Below are positions 29,806-40,794 of a stretch of 64,000 nt of DNA, piece after piece; within the stretch, counting starts at the first letter, position 1; each line of letters begins with the position of its first letter. Under the pieces are notes generated by a model. It did not search any database. It was not told where the DNA came from and saw nothing but the letters and a program-made list of their open reading frames with translations. The stretch covers positions 2,858,001 to 2,922,000 of the forward strand of contig NZ_CP113060.1 in assembly GCF_026625725.1 (NCBI RefSeq), given 5' to 3'. Source of the DNA: Pseudomonas sp. SL4(2022) (GTDB lineage Bacteria; Pseudomonadota; Gammaproteobacteria; Pseudomonadales; Pseudomonadaceae). The position numbers were made by a program, and so were the translations under genes.

Positions 29806-30987
29806 ATGCCCCGTATCGGAACCCCTTTGTCGCCGAGCGCGACCCGTGTGCTGTTGTGTGGCTCTGGCGAGCTGGGCAAGGAAGTGCTGATCGAACTGCA
29901 GCGGCTCGGTGTTGAGGTTATTGCGGTGGATCGCTACGCCAATGCGCCGGCCATGCAGGTGGCGCACCGCAGCCATGTGATCAACATGCTCGATGGCGCA
30001 GCCCTGCGCGCGGTGATCGAGCTGGAGCAGCCGCATTTCATCGTCCCGGAAATTGAAGCGATTGCCACCGCGACCCTGGTTGAGTTGGAGAATGAAGGTT
30101 TCACCGTCATCCCCAGCGCCCGCGCGGCGCAGCTGACCATGAACCGTGAAGGTATTCGCCGTCTGGCTGCCGAAGAGCTGGGCCTGCCAACCTCGCCTTA
30201 CCGCTTTGCCGATTCCTTTGAAGAGTGCCGCGCTGCGGTTGAAGCGATTGGTTTTCCCTGTCTGATCAAGCCGATCATGAGTTCTTCCGGCAAGGGCCAG
30301 TCGGTGTTGAAAAGCCTGGATGATCTGCACGTCGCCTGGGATTACGCCCAAGCTGGTGGGCGCGCTGGCAAGGGCCGGGTGATTGTCGAGGGGTTTATCG
30401 ACTTCGACTATGAAATTGCCTTGCTGACTGTGCGTCACAGCGGTGGCACGACGTTCTGTGCGCCGGTGGGGCATCGTCAGGTCAAGGGTGATTACCAAGA
30501 GTCCTGGCAGCCGCAACCGATGAGTGCCAAAGCGCAGGCCGAAGCCGAACGTATTGCGCTGGCGGTGACCGGCTCGCTGGGCGGGCGTGGGCTATTTGGC
30601 GTTGAACTGTTCGTCAAAGGGGATCAGGTGTGGTTCTGCGAAATCTCGCCGCGCCCGCATGACACCGGCCTGGTCACCTTGATTTCTCAGGATCTGTCCG
30701 AGTTTGCCCTGCATGCGCGGGCCATTTTGGGGCTGCCTATTCCCACCATTCGACAGTTCGGCCCATCGGCTTCTGCCGTGGTGCTGGTCGAGGGTGAGTC
30801 GCAGCAGGTCAGCTTCGGTAATCTGGCAGCGGTGCTGGCTGAGCCGGATACCGCTTTGCGTCTGTTCGGCAAACCGGAAGTCAGTGGTCAGCGCCGTATG
30901 GGTGTGGCACTGGCGCGGGATGAATCATTGCAGGCGGCGCGGGCCAAGGCCACGCGTGCGGCGCAGGCGGTCAAGGTCGAACTGTGA
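29806..30987 (+). CDS. purT: Formate-dependent phosphoribosylglycinamide formyltransferase
   Basis: A 393-residue ATP-grasp enzyme: PurK-like N-terminal domain ([12 protein letters not shown]), ATP-grasp core ([38 protein letters not shown]). It formylates GAR using formate and ATP, the alternative to PurN. A TGAGGA ribosome site lies upstream. The stop overlaps the GTG start of the SGNH hydrolase gene. Confidence 0.97.
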   Translation: MPRIGTPLSPSATRVLLCGSGELGKEVLIELQRLGVEVIAVDRYANAPAMQVAHRSHVINMLDGAALRAVIELEQPHFIVPEIEAIATATLVELENEGFTVIPSARAAQLTMNREGIRRLAAEELGLPTSPYRFADSFEECRAAVEAIGFPCLIKPIMSSSGKGQSVLKSLDDLHVAWDYAQAGGRAGKGRVIVEGFIDFDYEIALLTVRHSGGTTFCAPVGHRQVKGDYQESWQPQPMSAKAQAEAERIALAVTGSLGGRGLFGVELFVKGDQVWFCEISPRPHDTGLVTLISQDLSEFALHARAILGLPIPTIRQFGPSASAVVLVEGESQQVSFGNLAAVLAEPDTALRLFGKPEVSGQRRMGVALARDESLQAARAKATRAAQAVKVEL

Positions 30988-31689
30988 GTGCGTTGCGCGC
31001 TTATGCCTGGTGGCTGGGATTGGCGCTGTTGGCGCCGATTGCCTTGCCGCTGGCCCTGTGCACGCGCCGTAACACGCTGCGTTTGCCGCCAGCTGCAGGG
31101 CTGTTGAGCGGCGTGGCAGGTGCGGACTTACCGGGCGAGCCATTGCATCTGCTGGTGCTGGGCGAGTCGACCGTGGTCGGCGTGGGAGTGGATGAGCTTA
31201 GCTCTGCGCTGGTCGGGCAGTTGGCAGCGGCGCTGGCTGCGCGCAGCGGTCGTCCGGTTGTCTGGCGTGCATGCGGTGAAAATGGCATTACCGCCGCACA
31301 GGCCCATGAGCGGCTGTTGCCGCAGGTGCTCGATCAGCCCTTTGATCTGGCGCTGCTGGTGTTCGGCGTCAATGACACCACTCATCTGACTTCACTGCCG
31401 CGTTGGGAGGCAGCGCTTGGCGGTATGGCTGAAGCGTTGTTAGCTCGCGGCGCCCGGGTGGCCTTTAGCAGTGTGCCGCCGTTGCAGCATTTTACGGCTC
31501 TGCCCTGGCTGCTGCGGCGTTTGCTCGGCATGCGTGCCGGCCTGCTGGATGCGCGCCTGCGTCGGCTGGCTGCGCGTCATGGGGTGGGGCATCACACGGT
31601 TGAGCTGGAGTTTTCCGCTGAGTACCTGGCGCGTGATGGTTATCATCCGTCAGCGCTGGGGTATCGCGTATGGGCCGAGGGGCTGGCCC

Positions 31690-31718
<29 letters not shown>
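30984..31718 (+). CDS. SGNH/GDSL-type hydrolase
   Basis: A 244-residue protein. An N-terminal hydrophobic segment ([18 protein letters not shown]) may anchor or export it. The SGNH blocks are present: [11 protein letters not shown] (block I, Ser in GES), CGENG (Asn/Gly), FGVNDTTH (block III) and [10 protein letters not shown] (block V, Asp and His). It is probably an esterase or deacylase. It starts with GTG overlapping the purT stop (GTGA) and its 3' end overlaps the convergent CorC-like gene by 29 bp. Confidence 0.82.
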
Positions 31719-32979
<1,261 letters not shown>

Positions 32980-32995
32980 GCAGTGAACCTGGGCG

Positions 32996-33796
32996 TCAGA
33001 TGTGCAGGATGAATTCGCGAACCAGCTTGCTGCCGAAATAGGCCAACATCAGCAGACAAAAGCCCGCCAAGGTCCAGCGAATCGCTTTATGACCGCGCCA
33101 GCCGAGTTGGTGGCGGCCCCACAGCAGCACGGCAAATACCACCCAGGCGAAAAATGACAGGAAGGTCTTGTGCGCCAGGTGCTGGGCAAACAGGTCATTG
33201 ATAAACAGCGCGCCGGACAGCAACGACAGCGATAGCAATGCCCAGCCCGCCCACAGGAAGCCGAACAGCAGGCTTTCCATGGTCTGTAGGGGTGGGAAGT
33301 TCTTGATCAGCCCGGAGGGGTGTTTGTGCTTGAGCTGATGGTCCTGCAACAGCAGGAGCAGCGACTGGAATACGGCAATGGTCAGCATGCCGTAAGCCGT
33401 TACGGAGAGCAGGATGTGCGCCAGGATACCGGGCGCTTCATCAATCGGCCGGCTTGTGCCGCTGGGCATGAACTGCGCCAGCAGGACGGTCAGAAAGCCC
33501 AGTGGAAACAGCAGAATCAGCAGGTTTTCCACGGGGATGCGCGCGCAGGCCAGCAGGGTCAGCAGAATGACCGAGGCGGCAATCAGGCTGGCGGCGTTGA
33601 AAAAGTCCAGCGACAGCCCCGTCGGACTGTACATCTGCATGAACAGACTGCTGGTATGAAAGAGCAGGGCGAAGACACCGAGCACAACCAGCAGGCGCTT
33701 ATTGGTAGTGCTGCGCTGTTGCAGGCGCAGGCCCTGGTAGGAAGCGGCTGCCGCGTAGAGGCAGGCGGCAGCAAGGCTGGGTAGCAGAGGGTGCAT
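32996..33796 (-). CDS. Cytochrome c assembly family inner membrane protein (YpjD-like)
   Basis: A 266-residue polytopic protein with about eight hydrophobic helices and the CcsA/CcmC-like region AHILLSVTAYGMLTIAVFQSL. YpjD-like proteins are found next to ffh in many gammaproteobacteria and their function is unclear; they lack the full WWD signature of haem lyases. It is divergent from ffh. Confidence 0.88.
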   Translation of the reverse strand: MHPLLPSLAAACLYAAAASYQGLRLQQRSTTNKRLLVVLGVFALLFHTSSLFMQMYSPTGLSLDFFNAASLIAASVILLTLLACARIPVENLLILLFPLGFLTVLLAQFMPSGTSRPIDEAPGILAHILLSVTAYGMLTIAVFQSLLLLLQDHQLKHKHPSGLIKNFPPLQTMESLLFGFLWAGWALLSLSLLSGALFINDLFAQHLAHKTFLSFFAWVVFAVLLWGRHQLGWRGHKAIRWTLAGFCLLMLAYFGSKLVREFILHI

Positions 33797-33974
33797 AAAT
33801 CCTTGTCAGGCAAACCCGGAAGACGCGCAGTGTGGCATACAACCGCTGCGCCACGAAAGCGTCTGGGTCAGGCTCGGTTGCGATGAAACGCCAACAGAGC
33901 CGATTAGTCTTCGCTATAATCCGCCGCCTGTTACAAGCCTACCCTCGGCTCAGTTGAGCCTGAAAGGAACGAGC
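33797..33974. promoter_or_regulatory. Divergent promoter region of ypjD-like gene and ffh
   Basis: A perfect -10 TATAAT lies at 33915-33920 on the plus strand, 55 bp upstream of ffh. No good -35 is seen at the usual distance. An AAAGGAACGAGC ribosome site precedes the ffh ATG. Confidence 0.4.
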
Positions 33975-35348
33975 ATGTTTGAAAATCTGACTGACCGCCT
34001 CTCGCAGACCCTGCGCAATGTCACTGGCAAAGCCAAGCTGAGCGAAGACAACATCAAGGACACCCTGCGTGAAGTGCGCATGGCCTTGTTGGAAGCCGAC
34101 GTGGCCCTGCCTGTGGTCAAGGACTTCGTTAATAAGGTCAAGGATCGTGCGGTCGGCACTGAAGTCTCGAAGAGCCTGACTCCAGGCCAGGCCTTTGTGA
34201 AGATCGTGCGTGCCGAGTTGGAAGAGCTGATGGGCGCGGCCAACGAAGACCTCGCGCTGAATGCGGTGCCGCCAGCCGTGGTGCTGATGGCAGGTCTGCA
34301 GGGGGCGGGCAAGACCACTACCGTTGGCAAGTTGGCGCGCTTCCTTAAAGAACGCAAAAAGAAAACCGTGATGGTGGTGTCGGCTGACGTTTACCGTCCG
34401 GCCGCGATTAAACAACTGGAAACCCTGGCCAATGACATTGGCGTGACCTTCTTTCCTTCCGACATCAGCCAGAAGCCGGTAGCGATTGCCGAGGCAGCGA
34501 TCAAGGAAGCTAGGCTCAAATTCATTGATGTCGTGCTGGTGGATACCGCCGGTCGTCTGGCCATCGATGCCGAGATGATGGCGGAGATCCAGGCGCTGCA
34601 TGCGGCGATCAGGCCGGTCGAGACTCTGTTCGTGGTCGACGCCATGACCGGCCAAGATGCCGCCAATACTGCCAAAGCCTTTAATGATGCGCTGCCGCTG
34701 ACTGGTGTGGTGCTGACCAAGGTCGACGGTGATGCGCGCGGCGGTGCGGCGTTGTCGGTGCGGCACATTACCGGTAAGCCGATCAAGTTTATCGGTATGG
34801 GGGAAAAGACCGAGGCGCTGGAGCCGTTCCACCCGGACCGTATTGCCTCGCGCATTCTCGGTATGGGTGATGTGCTCAGTCTGATTGAGCAGGCCGAGCA
34901 GACTCTGGATCGCGAGAAGGCCGAGAAACTTACCAAGAAGCTGAAGAAGGGCAAAGGCTTCGATCTTGAAGACTTCCGTGATCAGTTGCAGCAGATGAAG
35001 AATATGGGTGGCCTCGGCGGCCTGATGGACAAGCTGCCGCAGATGGGTGGTGTCAATCTGGCGCAGATGGGCAATGCTCAGGGTGCTGCCGAGAAACAGT
35101 TCAAACAGATGGAAGCCATCATTAATTCGATGACGCCGGCCGAGCGTCGCGACCCCGAGATCATCAGCGGTTCGCGTAAGCGTCGTATTGCCATGGGTTC
35201 CGGTACTCAGGTGCAGGACATTGGGCGCTTGATCAAGCAGCACAAGCAGATGCAGAAAATGATGAAGAAATTCACTGCGAAAGGCGGTATGGCCAAGATG
35301 ATGCGTGGCATGGGTGGGATGATGCCGGGCGGTCTGCCGAAGTTGTAA
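33975..35348 (+). CDS. ffh: Signal recognition particle GTPase
   Basis: A 457-residue SRP54 homologue. N domain, then G domain with P-loop [16 protein letters not shown] and [10 protein letters not shown], then a methionine-rich M domain ([32 protein letters not shown]) that binds 4.5S RNA and signal sequences. It targets membrane proteins to the translocon with FtsY. The start at 33975 ([13 protein letters not shown]) matches the family. Confidence 0.98.
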   Translation: MFENLTDRLSQTLRNVTGKAKLSEDNIKDTLREVRMALLEADVALPVVKDFVNKVKDRAVGTEVSKSLTPGQAFVKIVRAELEELMGAANEDLALNAVPPAVVLMAGLQGAGKTTTVGKLARFLKERKKKTVMVVSADVYRPAAIKQLETLANDIGVTFFPSDISQKPVAIAEAAIKEARLKFIDVVLVDTAGRLAIDAEMMAEIQALHAAIRPVETLFVVDAMTGQDAANTAKAFNDALPLTGVVLTKVDGDARGGAALSVRHITGKPIKFIGMGEKTEALEPFHPDRIASRILGMGDVLSLIEQAEQTLDREKAEKLTKKLKKGKGFDLEDFRDQLQQMKNMGGLGGLMDKLPQMGGVNLAQMGNAQGAAEKQFKQMEAIINSMTPAERRDPEIISGSRKRRIAMGSGTQVQDIGRLIKQHKQMQKMMKKFTAKGGMAKMMRGMGGMMPGGLPKL

Positions 35349-35437
35349 TAGCAGTAATAACGGCTGCAATTGGGCTGGCAATACCGTTTGCCAGCCTGGC
35401 TCGCAGCCAGTACCGACCGGCGGCTTGAAAAAGAGAT

Positions 35438-35465
35438 TTGCAAAAAGCCGGATAATCCTTAGAAT
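35438..35465 (+). promoter_or_regulatory. Sigma-70 promoter for the rpsP operon
   Basis: TTGCAA (35438-35443), 16-bp spacer, TAGAAT (35460-35465), 74 bp upstream of rpsP. Confidence 0.6.
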
Positions 35466-35538
35466 ATGCGGCCTTTCGGGCCTAGTGCCCTATGCTTGCA
35501 TTTCAGTTTTGCAGCACCGACTACAGGAAAGAAGTTCA

Positions 35539-35790
35539 ATGGTAACCATCCGTCTTGCCCGTGGCGGCTCCAAAAAGCGCCCGTTCTACCACCTGACCGT
35601 GACCAATAGCCGCAATGCGCGCGATGGTCGCTTCGTTGAGCGTATTGGTTTCTTCAACCCGGTTGCATCGGGCGCTGAAATCAAACTGTCTGTTGACCAA
35701 GAACGTGCCGCTTACTGGCTCGGTCAAGGTGCACAGCCGTCTGAGCGTGTCGCTCAGCTGCTCAAGGAAGCTGCTAAGGCTGCAGCCTAA
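35539..35790 (+). CDS. rpsP: 30S ribosomal protein S16
   Basis: An 83-residue S16 protein ([34 protein letters not shown]). It is the first gene of the conserved rpsP-rimM-trmD-rplS operon. An AGGAAAGAAG ribosome site precedes the ATG. Confidence 0.98.
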   Translation: MVTIRLARGGSKKRPFYHLTVTNSRNARDGRFVERIGFFNPVASGAEIKLSVDQERAAYWLGQGAQPSERVAQLLKEAAKAAA

Positions 35791-35795
35791 GCATT

Positions 35796-36338
35796 ATGAG
35801 CATGACGCCAGCTCCCGCTGAGGATCTTATAGTCCTCGGCAAGATTGTCTCGGTGCATGGCGTAAAAGGTGATGTGAAGGTCTATTCCTTTACTGAACCT
35901 TTGACCAACGTGCTCAATTACCCTCACTGGACGCTCAAGCGTGACGGCGAGGTTAAGCAAGTTGAAGTGGCCGGTGGACGTTTGCAAGGCAAAGTCCTGG
36001 TAGCCAAGTTGAAAGGGCTGGATGATCGCGAAGTGGCTCGTACCTTCGCGGGTTTTGACATCTGTGTACCCCGCAACTTGCTCCCGGAACTAAGCGACGG
36101 CGACTACTACTGGTACGAGTTGGAAGGCCTCAAGGTTATTGATCAGGCAGGGCAATTGCTCGGCAAGGTTGATCATCTGTTTGAGACCGGTGCCAACGAT
36201 GTGATGGTGGTTAAACCCTGTACCGACAGCCTGGATGGTCGCGAACGTCTTTTGCCGTATACCGAGCAATGCGTGTTGTCGATTGATCTGAGTGCTGGCG
36301 AAATGCGGGTCGACTGGGATGCGGACTTTTTAAGCCTG
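35796..36338 (+). CDS. rimM: Ribosome maturation factor RimM (in frame with trmD, no stop)
   Basis: Residues 1-178 of a 431-residue open frame are a complete RimM: the N-terminal domain ([19 protein letters not shown]) and the PRC-barrel ([26 protein letters not shown]). It binds S19 and helps 30S maturation. Relatives end at the residues DADF and then stop. Here a run of five T (GACTTTTTAAGCC) turns F-stop into F-L-S-L and leads directly into the TrmD Met at 36339. With one T fewer the frame would read GAC TTT TAA. The start lies 5 bp after the rpsP stop. Confidence 0.9.
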
Positions 36339-37091
36339 ATGCCAAATCTGCGCGTTGAAGTCATTACGCTGTTCCCTGAAATGTTTGCCGCCATCAGTGA
36401 ATATGGCATCACCAGCCGAGCGGTGAAGCAGGGCATGTTGCAATTGACCTGCTGGAATCCGCGTAGCTACACCACGGATCGTCATCACACGGTTGATGAT
36501 CGGCCTTTCGGTGGTGGCCCTGGCATGGTGATGAAGATCAAGCCGCTTGAAGATGCTTTGGTTGATGCCAAGCATGCTGCAGGTGGCGCGGCCAAGGTGA
36601 TTTACCTGTCGCCGCAAGGTCGCCAGCTGACGCAGTCAGCAGTTCGCGAACTGGCTAATGAGGGTGCCTTAATCCTAATTGCCGGGCGCTATGAAGGCAT
36701 TGATGAGCGCTTTATTGAAGCGCATGTCGATGAAGAATGGTCGATTGGGGATTACGTCCTGTCTGGCGGTGAGCTGCCGGCCATGGTGCTGATCGACGCG
36801 GTAACGCGCCTATTGCCTGGTGCATTGGGTCATGCAAATTCGGCCGAAGAAGACTCCTTTACGGATGGCTTGCTCGACTGCCCGCACTACACCCGTCCGG
36901 AGGTGTATGCGGATAAACGTGTTCCCGACGTGTTGCTGAGTGGCAACCACGAACACATCCGGCGCTGGCGTTTGCAGCAGTCCCTTGGTCGGACCTACGA
37001 ACGACGCGCCGATCTTCTGGAAAGCCGCTCGCTTTCTGGAGAAGAGAAAAAGCTGCTGGAGGAATACGTCCGCCAGCGGGACGATAGTTAA
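36339..37091 (+). CDS. trmD: tRNA (guanine-37-N1)-methyltransferase TrmD (fused in frame to RimM)
   Basis: A 250-residue Trm[50 protein letters not shown] and [14 protein letters not shown] form the trefoil-knot SPOUT domain with SAM-binding loops, and a helical C-terminal domain follows. It methylates G37 in tRNAs to prevent frameshifting. As sequenced, there is no stop between rimM and this gene, so translation could give a fused 431-residue protein. The ATG at 36339 has no clear ribosome site of its own, so TrmD would normally depend on coupling to rimM. Confidence 0.93.
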   Translation: MPNLRVEVITLFPEMFAAISEYGITSRAVKQGMLQLTCWNPRSYTTDRHHTVDDRPFGGGPGMVMKIKPLEDALVDAKHAAGGAAKVIYLSPQGRQLTQSAVRELANEGALILIAGRYEGIDERFIEAHVDEEWSIGDYVLSGGELPAMVLIDAVTRLLPGALGHANSAEEDSFTDGLLDCPHYTRPEVYADKRVPDVLLSGNHEHIRRWRLQQSLGRTYERRADLLESRSLSGEEKKLLEEYVRQRDDS

Positions 37092-37131
37092 TGTATCGAT
37101 GACCGGCCGAGGCCTGTCTTAGGAGCGCAGC

Positions 37132-37482
37132 ATGACCAACAAGATTATTCAGCAGCTTGAAGCTGAGCAAATGGGCAAAGAAATCCCAACTTTCGCACCG
37201 GGTGACACCGTAGTCGTCCAGGTTAAAGTGAAAGAAGGTGACCGTCAGCGTCTGCAGGCGTTCGAAGGCGTTGTCATTGCCAAGCGTAACCGTGGTCTGA
37301 ACAGTGCTTTCACTGTTCGTAAGATCTCCAACGGTGTGGGCGTTGAGCGTACTTTCCAGACCTACAGCCCGCTGGTTGACAGCCTGGCTGTTAAGCGTCG
37401 CGGTGACGTGCGTAAAGCCAAGCTGTACTACCTCCGTGACCTGTCTGGTAAGGCAGCTCGCATCAAGGAAAAACTGGGCTAA
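37132..37482 (+). CDS. rplS: 50S ribosomal protein L19
   Basis: A 116-residue L19 ([58 protein letters not shown]). Last gene of the rpsP operon; an AGGAGCG ribosome site is present and a terminator follows. Confidence 0.98.
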   Translation: MTNKIIQQLEAEQMGKEIPTFAPGDTVVVQVKVKEGDRQRLQAFEGVVIAKRNRGLNSAFTVRKISNGVGVERTFQTYSPLVDSLAVKRRGDVRKAKLYYLRDLSGKAARIKEKLG

Positions 37483-37498
37483 GTCTCGGTCTTTCCAT

Positions 37499-37526
37499 AA
37501 AAAAGCAGCCTTCGGGCTGCTTTTTT
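37499..37526 (+). terminator. Rho-independent terminator after rplS
   Basis: AAAAAAGCAGCC and GGCTGCTTTTTT pair around the stable tetraloop TTCG. Confidence 0.93.
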
Positions 37527-37653
37527 CGTTTCTGGGCCGGTGACTGGTGAGTTTTCCGGCTTCAGTTCTACCCGCGTGGTTGCGTGCCAATAATCATAAG
37601 AATCGCCCGCAGCACTGTGGCAACCACATCCGATTGAATCTGGCAGTAATGGC

Positions 37654-38058
37654 ATGACGTCGAGAGAGCAGGAAATTCAGCGGCGCACCGAGTTATCGGA
37701 AACCCGTGTGACCAAGGCGGTGTTTCCGCCAACCACCAATCACCACAACACCTTGTTTGGTGGCACCGCACTGGCCTGGATGGACGAGGTGTCGTTTATC
37801 GCAGCTACGCGATTCTGTCGATTGCCGCTGGTGACGGTTTCGTCGGATCGCATCGATTTCAAGCACGCCATACCTGCCGGCTCAATTGTGGAGTTGGTCG
37901 GACGGGTGATCAAGGTGGGCACCACCAGCCTCAAGGTTGAGGTCGAAGTGTTTGTGGAAAGCATGAGCAGTGATGCCCGCGTGCGGGCAATCAGTGGTGT
38001 GTTCAGCTTTGTTGCAATCGATGAGCAACAGAAGCCAGTGCCCGTGCTGTCAGGCTGA
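37654..38058 (+). CDS. Acyl-CoA thioesterase (hotdog fold)
   Basis: A 134-residue single-domain hotdog thioesterase. The segment NHHNTLFGGTALAWMDEVSFIAATRFC, with the catalytic Asp in WMDE, fits the YciA/acyl-CoA hydrolase group. The C-terminal Cys/His regions of larger family members are absent. The in vivo acyl-CoA substrate is unknown. It is convergent with the MshEN protein gene. Confidence 0.88.
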   Translation: MTSREQEIQRRTELSETRVTKAVFPPTTNHHNTLFGGTALAWMDEVSFIAATRFCRLPLVTVSSDRIDFKHAIPAGSIVELVGRVIKVGTTSLKVEVEVFVESMSSDARVRAISGVFSFVAIDEQQKPVPVLSG

Positions 38059-38076
38059 GCTGGCAGGCCAGGGTAT

Positions 38077-38754
38077 CTACTGATGCAGGCTGATCTTCAG
38101 GGAGGCCTGCGACAAGTCGATGTCGTGCAGGCTCAGGCTGCCCATGCTCTGGCCTTGGGGGGCGCCGGCGACGCGAATATTATCGAAGCGCAGTTCACCG
38201 ATCGAACTGGGTAGGCGCACATTGACGGAGCCGTCAGCGTTGATCACCGAGGTTAGTTTGCTGGTGTCGTACAGGACGTCCTTCATCGAGGTTTCTGCCT
38301 CAAGGCTGTTCAGCACCGGCATGACGAGTTTACTTAATTGCCCTACAGTGCCCAAACCATCGCCGCTACCGGCCTGGAGAAACAACCCCTGCAGTACATC
38401 GTCGAGGCCTTGGGCGCTGACATTGCTCATCTCCAGGTCGCTCAAGGGACGCAGGCCGCGTGGCGTCTGTTCCTGGCTGACGGCGCTGACTTGCGAGCGC
38501 GGTGCGTCGGCGCTGGCGATTTGGAAAGGGCTGAGCAGGGCGGCGACCAGGGTGGCAGCGAGGCGTAGGTTGCTCTGTTTGTTCAGGGCCTTTTTAAGCT
38601 GGCGCTCACTCAGCCAGCCCTGTTCAATAAGGATTTCACCCAGGCGTTTTTGGCTGGTGAGTTGCAGTTTGATGGCAGCATCCAGCTGACCGCGATTAAT
38701 CAGTCCCTTGTTGATCAGAATCTGACCAAGACGTGAGTGCTGTTGGCTGGACAT
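38077..38754 (-). CDS. Protein with N-terminal MshEN motif, one membrane segment and exported C-terminus; function unknown
   Basis: A 225-residue protein. Residues 8-60 form two 24-residue motifs (starting RLGQILINKG and RLGEILIEQG, each ending in Q) separated by exactly five residues (LTSQK). This is the layout of the MshEN domain, which binds c-di-GMP in type II secretion and pilus ATPases. A hydrophobic segment follows (LAATLVAALLSPFQIASA), then a polar domain with the motif LSDLEMSNVSAQG seen near the start of some exported repeat proteins. No ATPase domain is present. It is divergent from xerD. Membrane topology and ligand binding are inferred. Confidence 0.75.
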   Translation of the reverse strand: MSSQQHSRLGQILINKGLINRGQLDAAIKLQLTSQKRLGEILIEQGWLSERQLKKALNKQSNLRLAATLVAALLSPFQIASADAPRSQVSAVSQEQTPRGLRPLSDLEMSNVSAQGLDDVLQGLFLQAGSGDGLGTVGQLSKLVMPVLNSLEAETSMKDVLYDTSKLTSVINADGSVNVRLPSSIGELRFDNIRVAGAPQGQSMGSLSLHDIDLSQASLKISLHQ

Positions 38755-38832
38755 CGCGTGGGCCCATTGTGCTGTAGTGGCGTGATGCAATCATGGCCTG
38801 CAAATTGCTGTCTGTCACCCACCCAAAGATAG

Positions 38833-38863
38833 GGTGACGCCGGCTTTTAAGGCTGGCGTCACC
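38833..38863. repeat. Strong hairpin in the divergent MshEN gene-xerD region
   Basis: GGTGACGCC (38833-38841) pairs perfectly with GGCGTCACC (38855-38863), extended inside by three more pairs around TTTTAA. Both flanking genes start outward, so this is not a terminator for either. It may be an operator or a repeat fragment. Confidence 0.55.
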
Positions 38864-38966
38864 GATCGTTGGTCGCCTGCCTCTCTGTGAGTTGATGCGG
38901 TGCATGAGACCGGTCGAGGGTGTCATGCTCGCGAACATTACTCACACTGTTCAACGAGGTTATTTG

Positions 38967-39863
38967 ATGCCCGCTATTGATCACCCTTTGATTGATCGTT
39001 TTCTTGAGTCGTTATGGTTGGAGAAGGGGCTGTCCGCACACACCCAGGCCGCCTATCGCAGTGATCTTGCGTTGTTCAATGGCTGGCTGCAGGTACGTGA
39101 TGTGCAGTTGCCGGATGCTGGCCGCGAGCTGATTCTCGATCACTTGGCCTGGCGCTTGAGTGAGGGTTACAAGGCGCGTTCCACGGCGCGTTTGCTCTCG
39201 GGGTTGCGGGGTTTTTATCGCTTTTTAGTGCGTGAACAGCTGATCAGTCGAGATCCGACGCTGCAGGTTGAGTTGCCACAGTTAGGTCGTCCTTTACCTA
39301 AGTCGTTGTCCGAGGCCGATGTTGAGGCGTTGCTGAGTGCGCCTGATCTGGATGACCCGATTGGCTTGCGCGACCGGGCAATGCTTGAGGTGCTGTATGC
39401 CTGTGGTCTGCGCGTCAGTGAGTTGATTGGCTTGACGCTGGAGCAGGTCAATCTGCGCCAAGGTGTACTGCGCGTCTTCGGCAAGGGCAGCAAGGAGCGC
39501 CTGGTGCCGCTGGGCGAGGAGGCGATCTCCTGGATTGAGCGTTACAGCAAGGACGCGCGGCCGTTTCTGCTGGATGGCAAGCCCAGCGATGTGCTGTTTC
39601 CTAGCTTGCGTGGCGAACAGATGACCCGGCAGGCCTTCTGGTACCGGATCAAGCACCAGGCCAAGGTGGCGGGGATCGCCAAGAGTCTGTCGCCGCACAC
39701 CCTGCGCCACGCCTTCGCCACCCATTTGCTCAATCATGGTGCCGATCTGCGCGTGGTACAGATGCTTCTTGGGCACAGCGACCTGTCGACCACGCAAATC
39801 TATACGCACATTGCCCGCGCGCGCCTGCAGGAGCTGCATGCGCAGCACCATCCGCGAGGCTGA
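38967..39863 (+). CDS. xerD: Site-specific tyrosine recombinase XerD
   Basis: A 298-residue recombinase with an N-terminal SAM-like DNA-binding domain and a catalytic domain. All catalytic residues are visible: Arg149 (LRVSEL), Lys173 (GKGSKER), His244 and Arg247 (HTLRH), His270 (LGHSDL), Tyr279 (TTQIYTHI). With XerC it resolves chromosome dimers at dif. The ATG at 38967 follows ACGAGG. dsbC and hom follow in the same order as in other Pseudomonas. Confidence 0.97.
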   Translation: MPAIDHPLIDRFLESLWLEKGLSAHTQAAYRSDLALFNGWLQVRDVQLPDAGRELILDHLAWRLSEGYKARSTARLLSGLRGFYRFLVREQLISRDPTLQVELPQLGRPLPKSLSEADVEALLSAPDLDDPIGLRDRAMLEVLYACGLRVSELIGLTLEQVNLRQGVLRVFGKGSKERLVPLGEEAISWIERYSKDARPFLLDGKPSDVLFPSLRGEQMTRQAFWYRIKHQAKVAGIAKSLSPHTLRHAFATHLLNHGADLRVVQMLLGHSDLSTTQIYTHIARARLQELHAQHHPRG

Positions 39864-39955
39864 GAACGCCGTCTGGCCTGCCGTGATCGGTCTGTTCGGG
39901 CTTCTATGGTAGGCTGTGTCGACTTTATTCAGAGCGTCTATCGGCAGGAGTTTGT

Positions 39956-40681
39956 ATGCGTTTCAACCGCATTGTTGTCGCGTTGGCCTTGAGCCTGACC
40001 AGCACTATTGGCGTTGCTGCCGATCCTGATCAGGCCATCCGTAATACCCTAAAAGTGATTGACCCTGAGCTGCCGATCGAGGCCATTGCCGAGAGCCCGA
40101 TGACCGGCTTGTACCAGGTGCAACTGCAAGGCGGTCGCCAGCTGTATGCCAGTGAAGATGGCCAGTTCCTGCTGCAGGGCTACCTGTTCCAGGTCAAGGA
40201 TGGCAAGCCTGTCAACCTGACCGAAGCCGCCGAAAGCAAGGGCGTGGTCAAGCTGCTGGATGCCATTCCGGCCTCGGAAATGGTGGTGTTTGCGCCCAAG
40301 CAGCCGAAAACCCATATCACCGTATTTACCGACACCGATTGCGGCTATTGTCAGAAGCTGCACAGCGAAGTGCCTGAGCTCAATCGTCTGGGCGTCGAGG
40401 TGCGTTACCTGGCCTTCCCGCGCCAGGGCCTGGAAAGTCCGGCAGCCCAGGAACTGTCGAATGTCTGGTGCGCCAAGGATCGTCAGGATGCGATGAACCG
40501 TGCGAAAACTCGTCAGAGCGTTGCAGATGCGCAGTGCGACAGCCCGGTTGCCAAGCAGTACGCCCTCGGTCAGATGATCGGCGTCAGCGGCACGCCGGCC
40601 ATCGTGCTGGCCAATGGCAAAATCATTCCCGGCTATCAGCCAGCGCCTCAGCTGGCGAAAATAGCCCTGGAATCCAAGTGA
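39956..40681 (+). CDS. dsbC: Periplasmic disulfide isomerase DsbC
   Basis: A 241-residue protein with signal peptide (MRFNRIVVALALSLTSTIGVAA), an N-terminal dimerisation domain and a thioredoxin domain with CGYC (Cys129, Cys132) and the cis-Pro loop SGTPAIV. It corrects wrong disulfides in periplasmic proteins. An AGGAGTTTGT ribosome site is present. Confidence 0.95.
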   Translation: MRFNRIVVALALSLTSTIGVAADPDQAIRNTLKVIDPELPIEAIAESPMTGLYQVQLQGGRQLYASEDGQFLLQGYLFQVKDGKPVNLTEAAESKGVVKLLDAIPASEMVVFAPKQPKTHITVFTDTDCGYCQKLHSEVPELNRLGVEVRYLAFPRQGLESPAAQELSNVWCAKDRQDAMNRAKTRQSVADAQCDSPVAKQYALGQMIGVSGTPAIVLANGKIIPGYQPAPQLAKIALESK

Positions 40682-40712
40682 CCTGAGGCTTGCACCTGAT
40701 TGACTATTAAAC

Positions 40713-40740
40713 AGCCGCTTCGTATGGTGCGGCTCTTTTT
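40713..40740 (+). terminator. Probable rho-independent terminator after dsbC
   Basis: AGCCGC (40713-40718) and GCGGCT (40729-40734) pair around a 10-nt loop, followed by CTTTTT. Confidence 0.65.
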
Positions 40741-40794
40741 CCACGGCCGGGGCTTGCTCCGGCCGTTTTACGCAGTGCAGATGGGGAGTTCAGT

